From assembly GCA_035626155.1 (NCBI GenBank), contig DASPOF010000089.1, positions 1 through 64,000 of the forward strand: DNA of 64,000 nt, in the 5' to 3' direction. This DNA is from DASPOF01 sp035626155 (GTDB taxonomy: Bacteria > Desulfobacterota > Binatia > Binatales > Binataceae). A model generated the notes under the pieces. That model saw only the letters and a list, made by a program, of their open reading frames with translations. It was not told the origin of the DNA and ran no database searches. The position numbers were made by a program, and so were the translations under genes. Positions 47,730 to 56,262 of this stretch are shown piece after piece (the stretch's first letter is position 1; each line of letters starts with the position of its first letter).

Positions 47730-50120
47730 TCAGGACGGCGCAGTGACGGCACGCTGCGCGATGTCGGGGCGGCGCGATGCGATCACGCGATCCTTCGCGC
47801 GGTGGATGAATGCGGGATCGAACACCACGATCAGGACCGGCAGAATCGTCATCGCTCCCAACATCGAGACGAACATCCACACCGCCAGCAGCAGTCCCAT
47901 CTCGGCATCGAACCGTATGCTCGACCAGTACCAGAAGAGCACGGACGCAACGAGCGTAAGCGCGGTGAACGCGACCGCCTTGCCCGACGTGGTAAGCGCC
48001 CGGTAGGTCGCATCGTTGAGTTCGTGGCCGAGCGCGAGTTCCTCGATGACGCGGCTTACGATGTAAATTGCGTAGTCGATTCCAAAGCCGACGCCGACCG
48101 TCACCACCGGCAGAGTGTTGATGTTGATGCCGATGTCGCGCGCGCCCATATACGCGTTGACTGCCGCGTTGGCTAGCGCGAGCGGAAACAGCAGGTACAA
48201 CCCCGCCATGAACGAGCGGTAGGTGAACAGCACGATCACATAGATCGTCGCGAACGCGAGCACGTTGAGCAGCAGATCGTTCTTGAGGATCTCCTCGTTG
48301 GCGGCTGCCAGTTCTCCGATAATTCCGGCCGCGAGCTTGAATTCGACGCCGTCGACCTTGTGCTCCGGTTCGGCAAAGAAGCGCCTGGTCCGCGCAACGA
48401 TCCGCTGCACGTTCTCGCCCTCGCGATCCTTGGAATAGACCGTGATCTGGGTCGCATCCCGGCGCGGCGTGATGATGTAGGCGGTCGACAGCGGCGATCC
48501 GCCCGCGAGCAGGCCGCCAACCAATTGGCTCGTGCCTTGCCGCGTGGTCGGAAGCACATTCCACTTGGGCTCGAACTCGCGCAGCGCCGAGGCGCCATTG
48601 GCGATCAGGTCGGCGATTGAGAAAGTATGGCCGACCGCCGGATCGCCCTCCATGTAGCGCTGGTATGCATCCATCACGTGATAGAGCTTGGGATCGTTGA
48701 TCGCGTCGCGGTTGGATGCCTCGGCGACCACGACGAACTGTTCTATCGCGCCGAATTTGTTCTGTATCGCCGCCATCGAGCGATTGTACTGCGAGTCGGG
48801 CCAGAGGATCGGAGTTGCCGATGACGGGTCGCCGACCTTGAGTCCCGTCCAGCAGGACGCGCAGACAGCGATCGCGCCGGCCGCCGCGGCGATCGTGAAG
48901 ATGCGGCCCGTCTTCGAGAGCATCGGGCCCGCGCTCGCCTCGAGCACCCGCTTGAAGATTCCGTGCTCGCGCCGCTCGATTACCAGGATTCGCGGCGGCT
49001 CGAGATAATAGTAAACGATCGGGTTCAGCAGCAGCTCGCTCACGATGATCGCGGTGATCCAGAACGCGGCGGTGATCGCAAGGTGCTGCAAAATGACGAC
49101 CGGCACGAGCAGGATCACGAGCACGCCGAACGCGTCGGCGAGAATCCCCGACAGCGACGGCACGAACAGCTCGGAGAACGCGGAAAGGATCGCCCGGTTC
49201 TTGTTGCGCAACCGGTAATACTCCTCGTAATACCGATCGTGCATCTGCACCGAATGGCTCACCGCCCGCGCGGTTATCAAAAATGGAATCACGAGCACGA
49301 GCGGGTCCAGCGCGAATCCGATCAGGCGGATGAAGCCGAGGCCCCAGATCGCGCAGATCACGCCCGAGATGGTCGGACGCAGCGCGCCGCGCCAGTCGAG
49401 AAAGTAAATGTACAGAAGCGCCCACACCGCGATGACAGTAACGATGAAAATCCGGAACACCTGCGGCGCGAAGTCGTAAACCCATCCGTAGAGCACCGGC
49501 TGGCCGCCGTAATATATCTCCACCGTCGCATCGCGCTCCGGGTCCACCACCGTGCTGCGGATCTCATTGAAGATGCGGCGGTAGTCGAGCCGCGATTCGA
49601 GGAAGCTGCCCTCGACTATCGCCGCCTGGTCATCGAGCGACACGAACCGCCCGAAGACCACGCCCGGATTCTTGTGGACATTGCTGCGGACCTCGTCGAT
49701 CTCGCGCTGCGTGGTGGGCACCTTGCCCTCGGGAAAGACGGGAACGTTGAGGATTACTCCGCCGGCCAGCGGGCGAAAGTAGCTCGCCGTCACCATCGAG
49801 CGCACCGACCCGTGCTGGATGCCGTAGACGACGTCCATGTTGCGGGTTATGCGCACGATCTTGGCGAGAATCTCGGGCGTGTAGATCGTGCCCTCGCGCG
49901 CCTCGATCATGATCGTCACGTTGTTCACGGCGCCGAAGTAGGTGTCGTACTTGTGAGCGATCTGGACGAAGGGATGGTTCTGCGGGAGCAGGTCGCCGAA
50001 GCTTGTGACCTGATGGGTTCTCGCGGCGAAATATCCGAAGAATGCGGTGAGCGCTCCGATCGCGAGCAGCACGGCGAACCGCCTGCGCAGGATCCAATCG
50101 CCGAATCGATACCAGACCAT
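47730..50120 (-). CDS. RND superfamily (MMPL-type) exporter
   Basis: The 796-residue membrane protein has about 12 transmembrane helices in two halves, each with a large extracytoplasmic loop, and two SSD-like helix bundles (ITARAVSHSVQMHDRYYEEY; VTVGVGFGIDYAIYIVSRVIEE), the second holding the proton-relay GxxxDY. It begins MVWYRFGDWILRRRF. Family members export hydrophobic lipids, hopanoids or siderophores. It follows a YCF48 lipoprotein by 35 bases, an arrangement common near steroid or aromatic-acid uptake/catabolic clusters (with DUF1302/DUF1329). No such genes are in view here, so the cargo is open. Confidence 0.92.
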   Translation of the reverse strand: MVWYRFGDWILRRRFAVLLAIGALTAFFGYFAARTHQVTSFGDLLPQNHPFVQIAHKYDTYFGAVNNVTIMIEAREGTIYTPEILAKIVRITRNMDVVYGIQHGSVRSMVTASYFRPLAGGVILNVPVFPEGKVPTTQREIDEVRSNVHKNPGVVFGRFVSLDDQAAIVEGSFLESRLDYRRIFNEIRSTVVDPERDATVEIYYGGQPVLYGWVYDFAPQVFRIFIVTVIAVWALLYIYFLDWRGALRPTISGVICAIWGLGFIRLIGFALDPLVLVIPFLITARAVSHSVQMHDRYYEEYYRLRNKNRAILSAFSELFVPSLSGILADAFGVLVILLVPVVILQHLAITAAFWITAIIVSELLLNPIVYYYLEPPRILVIERREHGIFKRVLEASAGPMLSKTGRIFTIAAAAGAIAVCASCWTGLKVGDPSSATPILWPDSQYNRSMAAIQNKFGAIEQFVVVAEASNRDAINDPKLYHVMDAYQRYMEGDPAVGHTFSIADLIANGASALREFEPKWNVLPTTRQGTSQLVGGLLAGGSPLSTAYIITPRRDATQITVYSKDREGENVQRIVARTRRFFAEPEHKVDGVEFKLAAGIIGELAAANEEILKNDLLLNVLAFATIYVIVLFTYRSFMAGLYLLFPLALANAAVNAYMGARDIGININTLPVVTVGVGFGIDYAIYIVSRVIEELALGHELNDATYRALTTSGKAVAFTALTLVASVLFWYWSSIRFDAEMGLLLAVWMFVSMLGAMTILPVLIVVFDPAFIHRAKDRVIASRRPDIAQRAVTAPS

Positions 50121-50155
50121 CCTCGTGCCCGCAGCCGTCCTGCTCGATTCGGCGC

Positions 50156-51295
50156 TCAGCCCTGGCAAAAGCGCCAGGTCTTGCCGCCATCCTCGGTATA
50201 GAGAATCGTTCCGTAGCCGACGATCCATCCGTGCCGATCGTCGAAGAAGCGCACCTGGCTGAGCGGGAATGGGAGCGCCGGCACGCTTGAGTCGTGCGCC
50301 CACGCGCCATTGGGCTGCAACCTGAGCACCGTGCCGGTGAGTCCCGTCGTCATTCCCTGGCCGGTGCCGAAGAGGTCGATCGAAAAGAGCGGATCGCGCG
50401 CAGGAATCTGCGGCGCGCCGGGCATCACGGTATCGGGCGGTCCGCCCGGGCTGTCCGCCTGATGCGCGAAGGACCAACTCTTGCCGCCATCGATGGTCTG
50501 GATGACCCATCCTTCCAGACCGCATGCCGCGCCGTGGAGCGCGTCGCGGAACGACACGCCGAACATCGTCGGCAACATGAAATCCGCAAAACGCGCGTCC
50601 TCATTAGGGCCGAGCGGACGGTGCCATTGCCCGACCAGCGAGCCCTGCTCCTCGTCCCAGGTCCTGCCCCCATTGACGGTGCCCCAGACTCGTCCGAGTT
50701 CGCCGACCACCCATCCGCGCTGGCTATCGACGAACGCTGTCGAGTAAAGGACCGGCTCCTCGTATGGCAACGCGTATTCCTCGATTTCGCGCGGGAATAT
50801 CCGTTGTAGCTGCCGCTTGAAAAAGCTCTCGCCGCCATCGGTTGTGCTGAGCACCAGCGCGCGGTCCCCGACCAGGAACCCGTGGAGGCGATCGGGAAAT
50901 GAAAGCCCGAAGATAAACAGGTGCGTGCGCGAAGCGAGCCGCTCCCAGGTCTTGCCGCCCTCGCGCGTGCGCATCACGAGTCCATCCTGGCCGCACAGGA
51001 AGCCGTTGCGGTCATCGGTCATCTGGATTCCGAAGATGGCAAGATCGGTACCGATATTGATTCGGGTGAAATGAAGGCCGCCATCCTCGGTGAGCAGGAG
51101 TTTCCCCCGTGCCCCGCCGATAAACGCTCGCGAGGGTCCTGTCGGCCACACATCGAAGAACTTGTCGGTCAGCGTGACGTTCCGCTCTGGGAGCGGAGGG
51201 ACTGGGACCTCGCGATGGCATCCGCACACGGCCAAAGCCGCGGCGATCGCGAGTGCACGGATCCCGCGTAAGGTGAAAATCTTTCCGAACAACAC
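50156..51295 (-). CDS. YCF48-family beta-propeller lipoprotein
   Basis: The ~379-residue protein begins with a short basic region and a hydrophobic segment ending in AVCGC, a lipobox, so it should be a lipoprotein processed by LspA and by the Lnt encoded at 5340-6944. The rest is a WD-like propeller with BNR-type repeats (TEDGGLHFTRI, TREGGKTWERL, TTDGGESFFK, TVNGGRTWDEE, TIDGGKSWSF, TEDGGKTWRF). YCF48 proteins assist membrane-complex assembly. The start is uncertain: GTG 51295 fits best, TTG 51292 is possible. It is directly upstream of the MMPL exporter. Confidence 0.85.
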   Translation of the reverse strand: MLFGKIFTLRGIRALAIAAALAVCGCHREVPVPPLPERNVTLTDKFFDVWPTGPSRAFIGGARGKLLLTEDGGLHFTRINIGTDLAIFGIQMTDDRNGFLCGQDGLVMRTREGGKTWERLASRTHLFIFGLSFPDRLHGFLVGDRALVLSTTDGGESFFKRQLQRIFPREIEEYALPYEEPVLYSTAFVDSQRGWVVGELGRVWGTVNGGRTWDEEQGSLVGQWHRPLGPNEDARFADFMLPTMFGVSFRDALHGAACGLEGWVIQTIDGGKSWSFAHQADSPGGPPDTVMPGAPQIPARDPLFSIDLFGTGQGMTTGLTGTVLRLQPNGAWAHDSSVPALPFPLSQVRFFDDRHGWIVGYGTILYTEDGGKTWRFCQG

Positions 51296-51381
51296 GACTT
51301 TGGTCCTGAAGATTTGCCTTATACTCAAGGAAAGCCGCCAGCTTCGCAAGACAAATGATCGCGGCGGGTCCGCAACGAGGA

Positions 51382-52584
51382 TCAGCCGAGCGCCGCCAGC
51401 AGCAGACCGGTCAGATATTCGCCCTCGACGTGGCCGAGAAGCACGGGATGATCGGGGCCCGCTCCCAGATGCGCGAGCAGGCGCATCATGCGGCCCGCGC
51501 GAGTCTGCCCGATTCGGACCGCGCGTATGAAATCCTCTCCGCGCACGTGCGCCGAGCAACTGAAGGTCATAAGTCGCCCGCCGGGCGCGAGCACTTTCAT
51601 CGCGAGCGTGTTCAGCTCCGCATAAAGCCGCCCAGCGCGCTCCGCATCGGCGCGGCTTCGGGCGAGCGGCGGCGGGTCGAGCACGACGAGATCGAAGCGC
51701 CGATCGGTCTCTGCCATGTACCGGGCCGCCTCGCCATGGACGAACTCGGCGCCGTCGCGTGAGTGTCCGTTAAGTTCGAGGTTGCGCCGCGCCCAGTCCA
51801 ACGCGCGCGCCGACGTATCGATCGCGACCACCTGCGACGCTCCACCCGCCAGCGCCGCCAGCGCGAATCCGCCGCCATAGCAGTACGCATCGAGCACTCG
51901 CGCGCCGCGGGCAAGCTCGCCCGCCCGCGCGTGATTCTCGCGCTGGTCGAGGAACGCGCCGGTCTTCTGGCCGTGGACGAAATCGACCACGAACTTGATG
52001 CCGTTTTCGGTCGCGATTGTCTCCGCGATCGTTTCCCCCGCAAGCACCCCGTCGCGATCGTCGAGGCCCTCCTGTTTTCGCACTGCGCCGCGGCTGCGTT
52101 CGATTATCGCGCGAGGACCGGCCAGCTCGCCGATGGACCCGGCCAACGCCTCGCGCATGCGGTCGGCGCCCGCAGTGAGCAGTTGCAAGACGATGACATC
52201 GCGATAGCGATCGGCCACCACGCCCGGAAGTCCGTCGCCCTCGCCGTTGACGAGGCGATACGCATCGGTGTCATCGCGGACCAGCGCGCGCCTCAAGGCG
52301 AGCGCCGCCTTGAGGCGGCGCTCGATAAGGTCCGCGCCCGGCGCGCCCCACGCGAGCATCCGGACCGCGATCGTGGTGTTGGGGTTGTAATAGCCGGCGC
52401 CGAGCAGGTCGCCGCCCGCATCGCGCACCTCGACTTGCGTGCCCGGCTCGATGCCGGCGGGCTCGACGCGTCCGATCGCCTGCGAAAATATCCACGGATT
52501 TCCGCCGCGTACTGGGCCATCGCGGCCGGGGCGAAGATAGACCACGCTCATCGGGACATTGCGCTCAGCCGCCGCCGAACCCAT
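51382..52584 (-). CDS. Class I SAM-dependent 23S rRNA methyltransferase, RlmI-like
   Basis: The 400-residue protein has an N-terminal PUA-like domain (RDGPVRGGNPWIFSQAIGRVE, VRDAGGDLLGAGYYNPNTTIAVRML), then a Rossmann methyltransferase with GQKTGAFLDQREN, VLDAYCYGGGFALAAL (SAM site), VVLDPPPLARS (catalytic PP-type motif) and TFSCSAHV. RlmI methylates C1962 of 23S rRNA. ATG 52584 follows AGAGGA six bases upstream; ATG 52551 is an alternative. It lies 40 bases after moaC. Confidence 0.92.
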   Translation of the reverse strand: MGSAAAERNVPMSVVYLRPGRDGPVRGGNPWIFSQAIGRVEPAGIEPGTQVEVRDAGGDLLGAGYYNPNTTIAVRMLAWGAPGADLIERRLKAALALRRALVRDDTDAYRLVNGEGDGLPGVVADRYRDVIVLQLLTAGADRMREALAGSIGELAGPRAIIERSRGAVRKQEGLDDRDGVLAGETIAETIATENGIKFVVDFVHGQKTGAFLDQRENHARAGELARGARVLDAYCYGGGFALAALAGGASQVVAIDTSARALDWARRNLELNGHSRDGAEFVHGEAARYMAETDRRFDLVVLDPPPLARSRADAERAGRLYAELNTLAMKVLAPGGRLMTFSCSAHVRGEDFIRAVRIGQTRAGRMMRLLAHLGAGPDHPVLLGHVEGEYLTGLLLAALG

Positions 52585-52624
52585 CGGTTTCCTCTGATTG
52601 CGCGCTCGGCGCGCAGCACCCCGT

Positions 52625-53176
52625 TCAGCGCAAGGGCGATTGGTCCTCGCCGGAGCGTATGAATTCGCCGCTGCGCCCGCCGCGCTTGCTCACCAGCCGA
52701 ATCGGACCGATCACCATCGCGCGATCGATCGCCTTGGCCATGTCGTAAATGGCGAGCGCGGCGACGCTGGCCGCGGTCATCGCCTCCATCTCGACGCCCG
52801 TGCGCGCGCTGGTTGCAGCACGCGCCTCGATTTCGATCGACGATTTCGCCCGGTCGGGGCGAAAGCTCACCTCGACGACTTCGAGCGGGATTTGATGGCA
52901 GAGCGGGATGAGATCGTGGGTGCGCTTGGCGGCCATGATGCCCGCGATCCGCGCCGCCGCGAGCGCCTCGCCCTTCTTGAGCTTGCCGCCGGCGATCGCA
53001 TCGAGTGTCGCACGCGCCATCGCGATGCGTCCGCGCGCGACCGCCTCGCGCCGCGTGACCGGCTTCTCGCCCACATCGACCATCGCGATCCGTCCGCGGG
53101 CGTCAAGATGCGTGAGCGTCGCGCGCGGCGCTCGTCCGGCCAAGCGCCCTGAACTCTTCTGTTTCTTGCTCCCCAT
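52625..53176 (-). CDS. moaC: Cyclic pyranopterin monophosphate synthase
   Basis: MoaC makes cPMP, the first committed pterin of molybdenum cofactor synthesis. The 183-residue protein shows THLDARGRIAMVDVGEKPVT, KRTHDLIPLCHQIPLEVVEV (with the zinc-free active-site His) and TGVEMEAMTAASVAALAIYDMAKA. The C-terminal half is complete. MoaA is not in the window. It is divergent from trxB with 87 bases between and leads a minus-strand array with the RlmI-like, YCF48 and MMPL genes. Confidence 0.95.
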   Translation of the reverse strand: MGSKKQKSSGRLAGRAPRATLTHLDARGRIAMVDVGEKPVTRREAVARGRIAMARATLDAIAGGKLKKGEALAAARIAGIMAAKRTHDLIPLCHQIPLEVVEVSFRPDRAKSSIEIEARAATSARTGVEMEAMTAASVAALAIYDMAKAIDRAMVIGPIRLVSKRGGRSGEFIRSGEDQSPLR

Positions 53177-53263
53177 CGCGGCAGCGGATAAGAGCTTATG
53201 TTGGCCACCTGCTCATATACAATAAACTTCACGGGTTTGGACCGAATTCCGCGAGCGAAACCT

Positions 53264-54205
53264 ATGGCAGATGAAGCAAATCGGGTTGTGATTCTTGGCT
53301 CCGGACCGGCGGGATTGACCGCCGCCATATACACCGCGCGCGCAAACCTGACGCCGTTGGTCGTCGAGGGCCTGGAGCCCGGCGGGCAGCTCACGATCAC
53401 CACCGAGGTCGAGAACTACCCGGGCTTCGAAAATGGAATTCAGGGCCCCGAGATGATGGAGGTGTTCCGGCGCCAGGCGGCCAGGTTCGGGACCCGGTTC
53501 CTCACGGGCGAGGTCACCGAGGCGCGTCTTAACCGGTGGCCGTTCGAACTTGTCGTGGATGGCACCGCGGTCGCGGGCGAGACCCTCATCATTGCGACCG
53601 GCGCCTCGGCCAAGTTGCTCGGCATCGAATCCGAAAAACGGCTCATGGGTTACGGAGTGAGCGCATGCGCGACCTGCGATGGCGCATTCTTCAAGGGCAA
53701 GGAGGCGGTGGTCGTCGGCGGCGGCGACACCGCGATGGAGGAGGCGATGTTTCTGACCCGGTTCTGCTCCAAGGTGACGATCGTCCATCGCCGCGACTCG
53801 CTGCGCGCATCGAAGATCATGCAGGACCGTGCGCGCAAGAACCCGAAGATCGCCTTCGTGTGGGACTGCGTGATTAATGAGATTTTCGGCGAGCAGAAAA
53901 CCGGCGTGAGCCGCGTCCGGCTGAAGAACGTGAAGACCGGCCAGACCAGCGACTTCAAGACCGACGCGGTTTTTATGGCGATCGGGCATCAGCCCAATAC
54001 CGCCATTTTCAGGGGCCAGCTAAAGACCGACGAAACCGGCTACCTGGTCGTCCGGCCCGGCTCGACATATACCAGCATCGACGGCGTGTTCGCGGCCGGC
54101 GACGTGGCCGATCACGTGTACCGCCAGGCAATAACGGCCGCCGGCAGCGGCTGCATGGCGGCCATCGATGCCGAGCGCTGGCTCGAAGCCCGCCACGCGG
54201 CCTAG
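53264..54205 (+). CDS. trxB: Thioredoxin reductase
   Basis: TrxB transfers electrons from NADPH through FAD to thioredoxin. The 313-residue protein has the FAD motif GSGPAGLTA (12-20), the redox pair Cys135-Ala-Thr-Cys138 in GVSACATCDG, the NADPH motif VVGGGDTAMEEAMFL and HRRDSLRAS, and the C-terminal FAAGDVADHVYRQAITAAGSGCMAAIDAERWL. ATG 53264 (MADEANR) is preferred over an upstream frame extension. A thioredoxin gene is not in the window. Confidence 0.96.
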   Translation: MADEANRVVILGSGPAGLTAAIYTARANLTPLVVEGLEPGGQLTITTEVENYPGFENGIQGPEMMEVFRRQAARFGTRFLTGEVTEARLNRWPFELVVDGTAVAGETLIIATGASAKLLGIESEKRLMGYGVSACATCDGAFFKGKEAVVVGGGDTAMEEAMFLTRFCSKVTIVHRRDSLRASKIMQDRARKNPKIAFVWDCVINEIFGEQKTGVSRVRLKNVKTGQTSDFKTDAVFMAIGHQPNTAIFRGQLKTDETGYLVVRPGSTYTSIDGVFAAGDVADHVYRQAITAAGSGCMAAIDAERWLEARHAA

Positions 54206-54330
54206 CGCTTCGGCCGCAGAGCACCGTTCCCTCGACAAGTAGGCGGGGAACCGGCGTCTATGTTAAGAGGGGAACCAGCTTAGGGGCCCAGCCTCATCGG
54301 CGCGCCACCGCAGAAAAGAGGAATATCGCG

Positions 54331-55332
54331 ATGCTACGAACGCCAATCTGCGATTATTTTGGAATCGAGTACCCGATCCTGCTTGCCGGAATGGGCGGGG
54401 TCGCGATGCATAAGCTGACCGCCGCAGTGTCGAACGCAGGCGGCCTGGGCGTGCTCGGGGCGGCATCGCTGATGCCCGAAGAATTGCGCGCGGAAATCCG
54501 CAAGATCCGCGAACTTACCGACAAGCCGTTTGCGGTGGACCTGCTCGTGCCGCTTCCCGAGATGCTGCGGCCGTATCTGCCGATCATGTTCGAGGAGAAG
54601 GTCAAGATTTTCGTGGCGGGACTGGCAGTGCCGGCCGAGGCCGTCCAGACCATGCACGATCACGGGATGAAGATCGTCGTAATGTGCGGCAAGGTTCATC
54701 ACGGCGAAAAATCGCAGGCGGCGGGCGCCGATGTGGTCGTCGCGCAAGGCACCGAGGCGGGCGGGCATACCGGCGAGGTCGGCCTGATGTCGCTGCTTCC
54801 GCAGATGGTTCGCGCGGTTAAGATTCCGGTTCTCGCCGCAGGTGGAATCGCGCATGGCAGCCAGGTGGCGAGCGCGCTCATGCTGGGCGCCCAGGGCGTC
54901 GTGGTGGGGACGCGGTTCGTTGCAACTAACGAGGCGCAGGCTGCGCGGGTCTATCAGGAGCGGATTCTGGCCGCCGGCGATGACTCCACGTTGCGGACGC
55001 GATGTTACACGGGCAAGCCGTGCCGCGTGCTTCGCACCTCGTATGCGCTCGAATGGGAGCGCGATCCCTCGAAGATCAAGCCGTTCCCGCAGCAGGGGAT
55101 GATCTCGCGCGACAACAAGGTGATGAATTACTCGGGGCGCGGCGAAGGCCCTTGCGATCCGGACCGCACCTTCATGCCCACCGGTCAGAGCGCGGGCCTG
55201 ATTAAGGAAATCAAACCGGCGGCGGAAGTCTTTTCCGATTTGGTCCGAGAAGCTATCGAGACATTCAAGAGCGCGCAAAGATTTCTCGCTGACGATACGC
55301 GCGAAAAATTCTCCGCCGCGCCGGCGCGCTGA
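54331..55332 (+). CDS. Nitronate monooxygenase family protein (2-nitropropane dioxygenase-like)
   Basis: The 333-residue FMN TIM-barrel protein has TPICDYFGIEYPILLAGMGGVA, AVSNAGGLGVLGAASLMPEEL, VVVAQGTEAGGHTGEVG and AAGGIAHGSQVASALMLGAQGVVVGTRFVATNEA. Class II-like members such as this one often act as enoyl-ACP reductases or 2-nitropropane dioxygenases, so the reaction is uncertain. It is free-standing, 125 bases after trxB, with about 219 bases of DNA before the convergent peptide genes. Confidence 0.88.
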   Translation: MLRTPICDYFGIEYPILLAGMGGVAMHKLTAAVSNAGGLGVLGAASLMPEELRAEIRKIRELTDKPFAVDLLVPLPEMLRPYLPIMFEEKVKIFVAGLAVPAEAVQTMHDHGMKIVVMCGKVHHGEKSQAAGADVVVAQGTEAGGHTGEVGLMSLLPQMVRAVKIPVLAAGGIAHGSQVASALMLGAQGVVVGTRFVATNEAQAARVYQERILAAGDDSTLRTRCYTGKPCRVLRTSYALEWERDPSKIKPFPQQGMISRDNKVMNYSGRGEGPCDPDRTFMPTGQSAGLIKEIKPAAEVFSDLVREAIETFKSAQRFLADDTREKFSAAPAR

Positions 55333-55496
55333 ACTTTAGTGGGGCTCCTCGTGATTGGACCCATCGAGGCGCCGCTTCATCGCAACGTGATCAATCTGCG
55401 GTCGAGCGCGATCCAACGCGCCGTCGTGCTCGCGCATCGCTCGCGCTCAGGTTTAGACTCGCCCTCCTGCTGACATTCGCAGACCTATGTTGCGTG

Positions 55497-55528
55497 CCTC
55501 CCGGCGTTTAGAATTGAACGCCGGGAGG
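55497..55528 (-). repeat. Perfect 12-bp hairpin downstream of the peptide genes
   Basis: CCTCCCGGCGTT and AACGCCGGGAGG form a perfect stem with an 8-base loop, 23 bases beyond the end of the second peptide gene on the minus strand. No T-run follows, so it is a structured mRNA end or Rho-linked terminator. The outer CCTCCC/GGGAGG pairs also occur in the leader hairpin of the first peptide gene. Confidence 0.75.
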
Positions 55529-55551
55529 ACGCCTAAGTCCGCGTGGTTCAT

Positions 55552-55731
55552 TCAGGCGAGTGACAACAGCGAGCTTACAATATAGGCGACGGTCAGAAGC
55601 CCGAATGCGAGTCCCGGCAGTTCGCTCAAGAAGCTGTTCTGAGCGTAAGCGATGTACTCGGTGGGTTCCTCCGCGGGACGGCTCGCGCTTAATCCAGTGA
55701 GTCTGATTTGGCCTTTAATCGATGCGTTCAT
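55552..55731 (-). CDS. Short membrane peptide A (59 aa), second of a tandem pair
   Basis: A 59-codon gene from ATG 55731 to TGA 55552, with GGAGGA eight bases before the start. Residues 1-30 are polar (MNASIKGQIRLTGLSASRPA..), and residues 31-59 contain SFLSELPGLAFGLLTVAYI then VSSLLSLA, one hydrophobic helix ending at the very C terminus. It is a paralogue of the peptide at 55768-55944, with which it shares most of the C-terminal 27 residues (SxLSELPGxxFGLLTxAYI then VSSLLSLA). It has no cysteine. Antimicrobial peptide, small toxin or membrane-complex subunit are all possible; I know no such family. Confidence 0.75.
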   Translation of the reverse strand: MNASIKGQIRLTGLSASRPAEEPTEYIAYAQNSFLSELPGLAFGLLTVAYIVSSLLSLA

Positions 55732-55767
55732 GATGGATTCCTCCGCTCGATAATTTGTATGGTTCGG

Positions 55768-55944
55768 TTAAGCCAGGGAGAGCAGGGAGCTGACAATGTA
55801 GGCCAGCGTCAGCAGGCCGAAGACCGCTCCCGGCAGTTCGCTGAGCCAGCTGTATTGCGCGATGCGAACGTAGTCGGTCGCTTCCGCAGCCTCTTCCGCC
55901 CTCGCGAACCCAGCAAGCCTCGCCTCGTTAGTCGTCGCGTTCAT
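55768..55944 (-). CDS. Short membrane peptide B (58 aa), first of a tandem pair
   Basis: A 58-codon gene from ATG 55944 with GGGAGG eight bases upstream. The N-terminal 30 residues are charged (MNATTNEARLAGFARAEEAA, then EATDYVRIAQ). The rest, SWLSELPGAVFGLLTLAYI then VSSLLSLA, is a single hydrophobic helix to the C terminus. An in-frame ATG at 55983 would extend the peptide to 71 residues but has no RBS, and the paralogue supports the MNA start. The SD is buried in a perfect hairpin (55949-55984). It is the first gene of a two-gene unit with peptide A, 36 bases downstream. Confidence 0.75.
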   Translation of the reverse strand: MNATTNEARLAGFARAEEAAEATDYVRIAQYSWLSELPGAVFGLLTLAYIVSSLLSLA

Positions 55945-55948
55945 GTTG

Positions 55949-55984
55949 AATGCCTCCCGTACGTGATAATCTAAGGGAGGCATT
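55949..55984 (-). promoter_or_regulatory. Leader hairpin sequestering the peptide B ribosome binding site
   Basis: On the minus strand AATGCCTCCC (55984-55975) pairs perfectly with GGGAGGCATT (55958-55949) across a 16-base loop. The 3' arm holds the SD GGGAGG, and ATG 55944 begins four bases after it. The arrangement would keep the SD closed unless the stem is opened by antisense RNA, protein, heat or translation of an upstream start in the 5' arm (ATG 55983). Confidence 0.7.
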
Positions 55985-56262
55985 AAGCAACGGCTATGCC
56001 ATCGAAAAACTCTCGATTTTCAAAGGGGAAGGGATTTCGCAGCCTGTGCATAATTTTCGTGCAATAGTGAGAAAAGCCGCAAAATCTCTAGACTTTTCCG
56101 ATAATCGCAATTTGCGAGTGGCGAAATCTTATAACCGTGATGTCTGAGACATATTCCTAAAATGCAAATGCACGCAGGCCAGAGACTGCGGCGATCACCG
56201 CAGTCAATTGCAGGCTGAAATCAGTTCTTTGATGCTCCGTACCTATCTGCGAGAGAATCCCG
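55985..56262. other. AT-rich region between peptide genes and ICMT-like gene
   Basis: This divergent intergenic stretch (with the hairpin, about 318 bases) is much AT-richer than its surroundings and has no reading frame of note. It contains a perfect 7-bp inverted repeat, ACTGCGG/CCGCAGT with a 6-base centre (56185-56204), a plausible operator near the ICMT gene, and TCGCAA-T-TTGCGA around 56105-56117. I could not assign promoters confidently. Confidence 0.5.

Noticed and set aside
47629..49485. In-frame N-terminal extension of the ParB-like gene covering the MMPL gene
   Set aside because: The extension is an off-frame reading of the MMPL exporter; the ParB domain begins at ATG 47628.
55497..55528. 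Rho-independent terminator for the peptide genes or for the nitronate monooxygenase gene
   Set aside because: The stem is excellent but no T-run follows it on either strand.
56040..56075. Sigma-54 promoter on the minus strand in front of the peptide genes
   Set aside because: A TTGCACG..TTAT-like string is present but the invariant GG and GC dinucleotides are not both kept.
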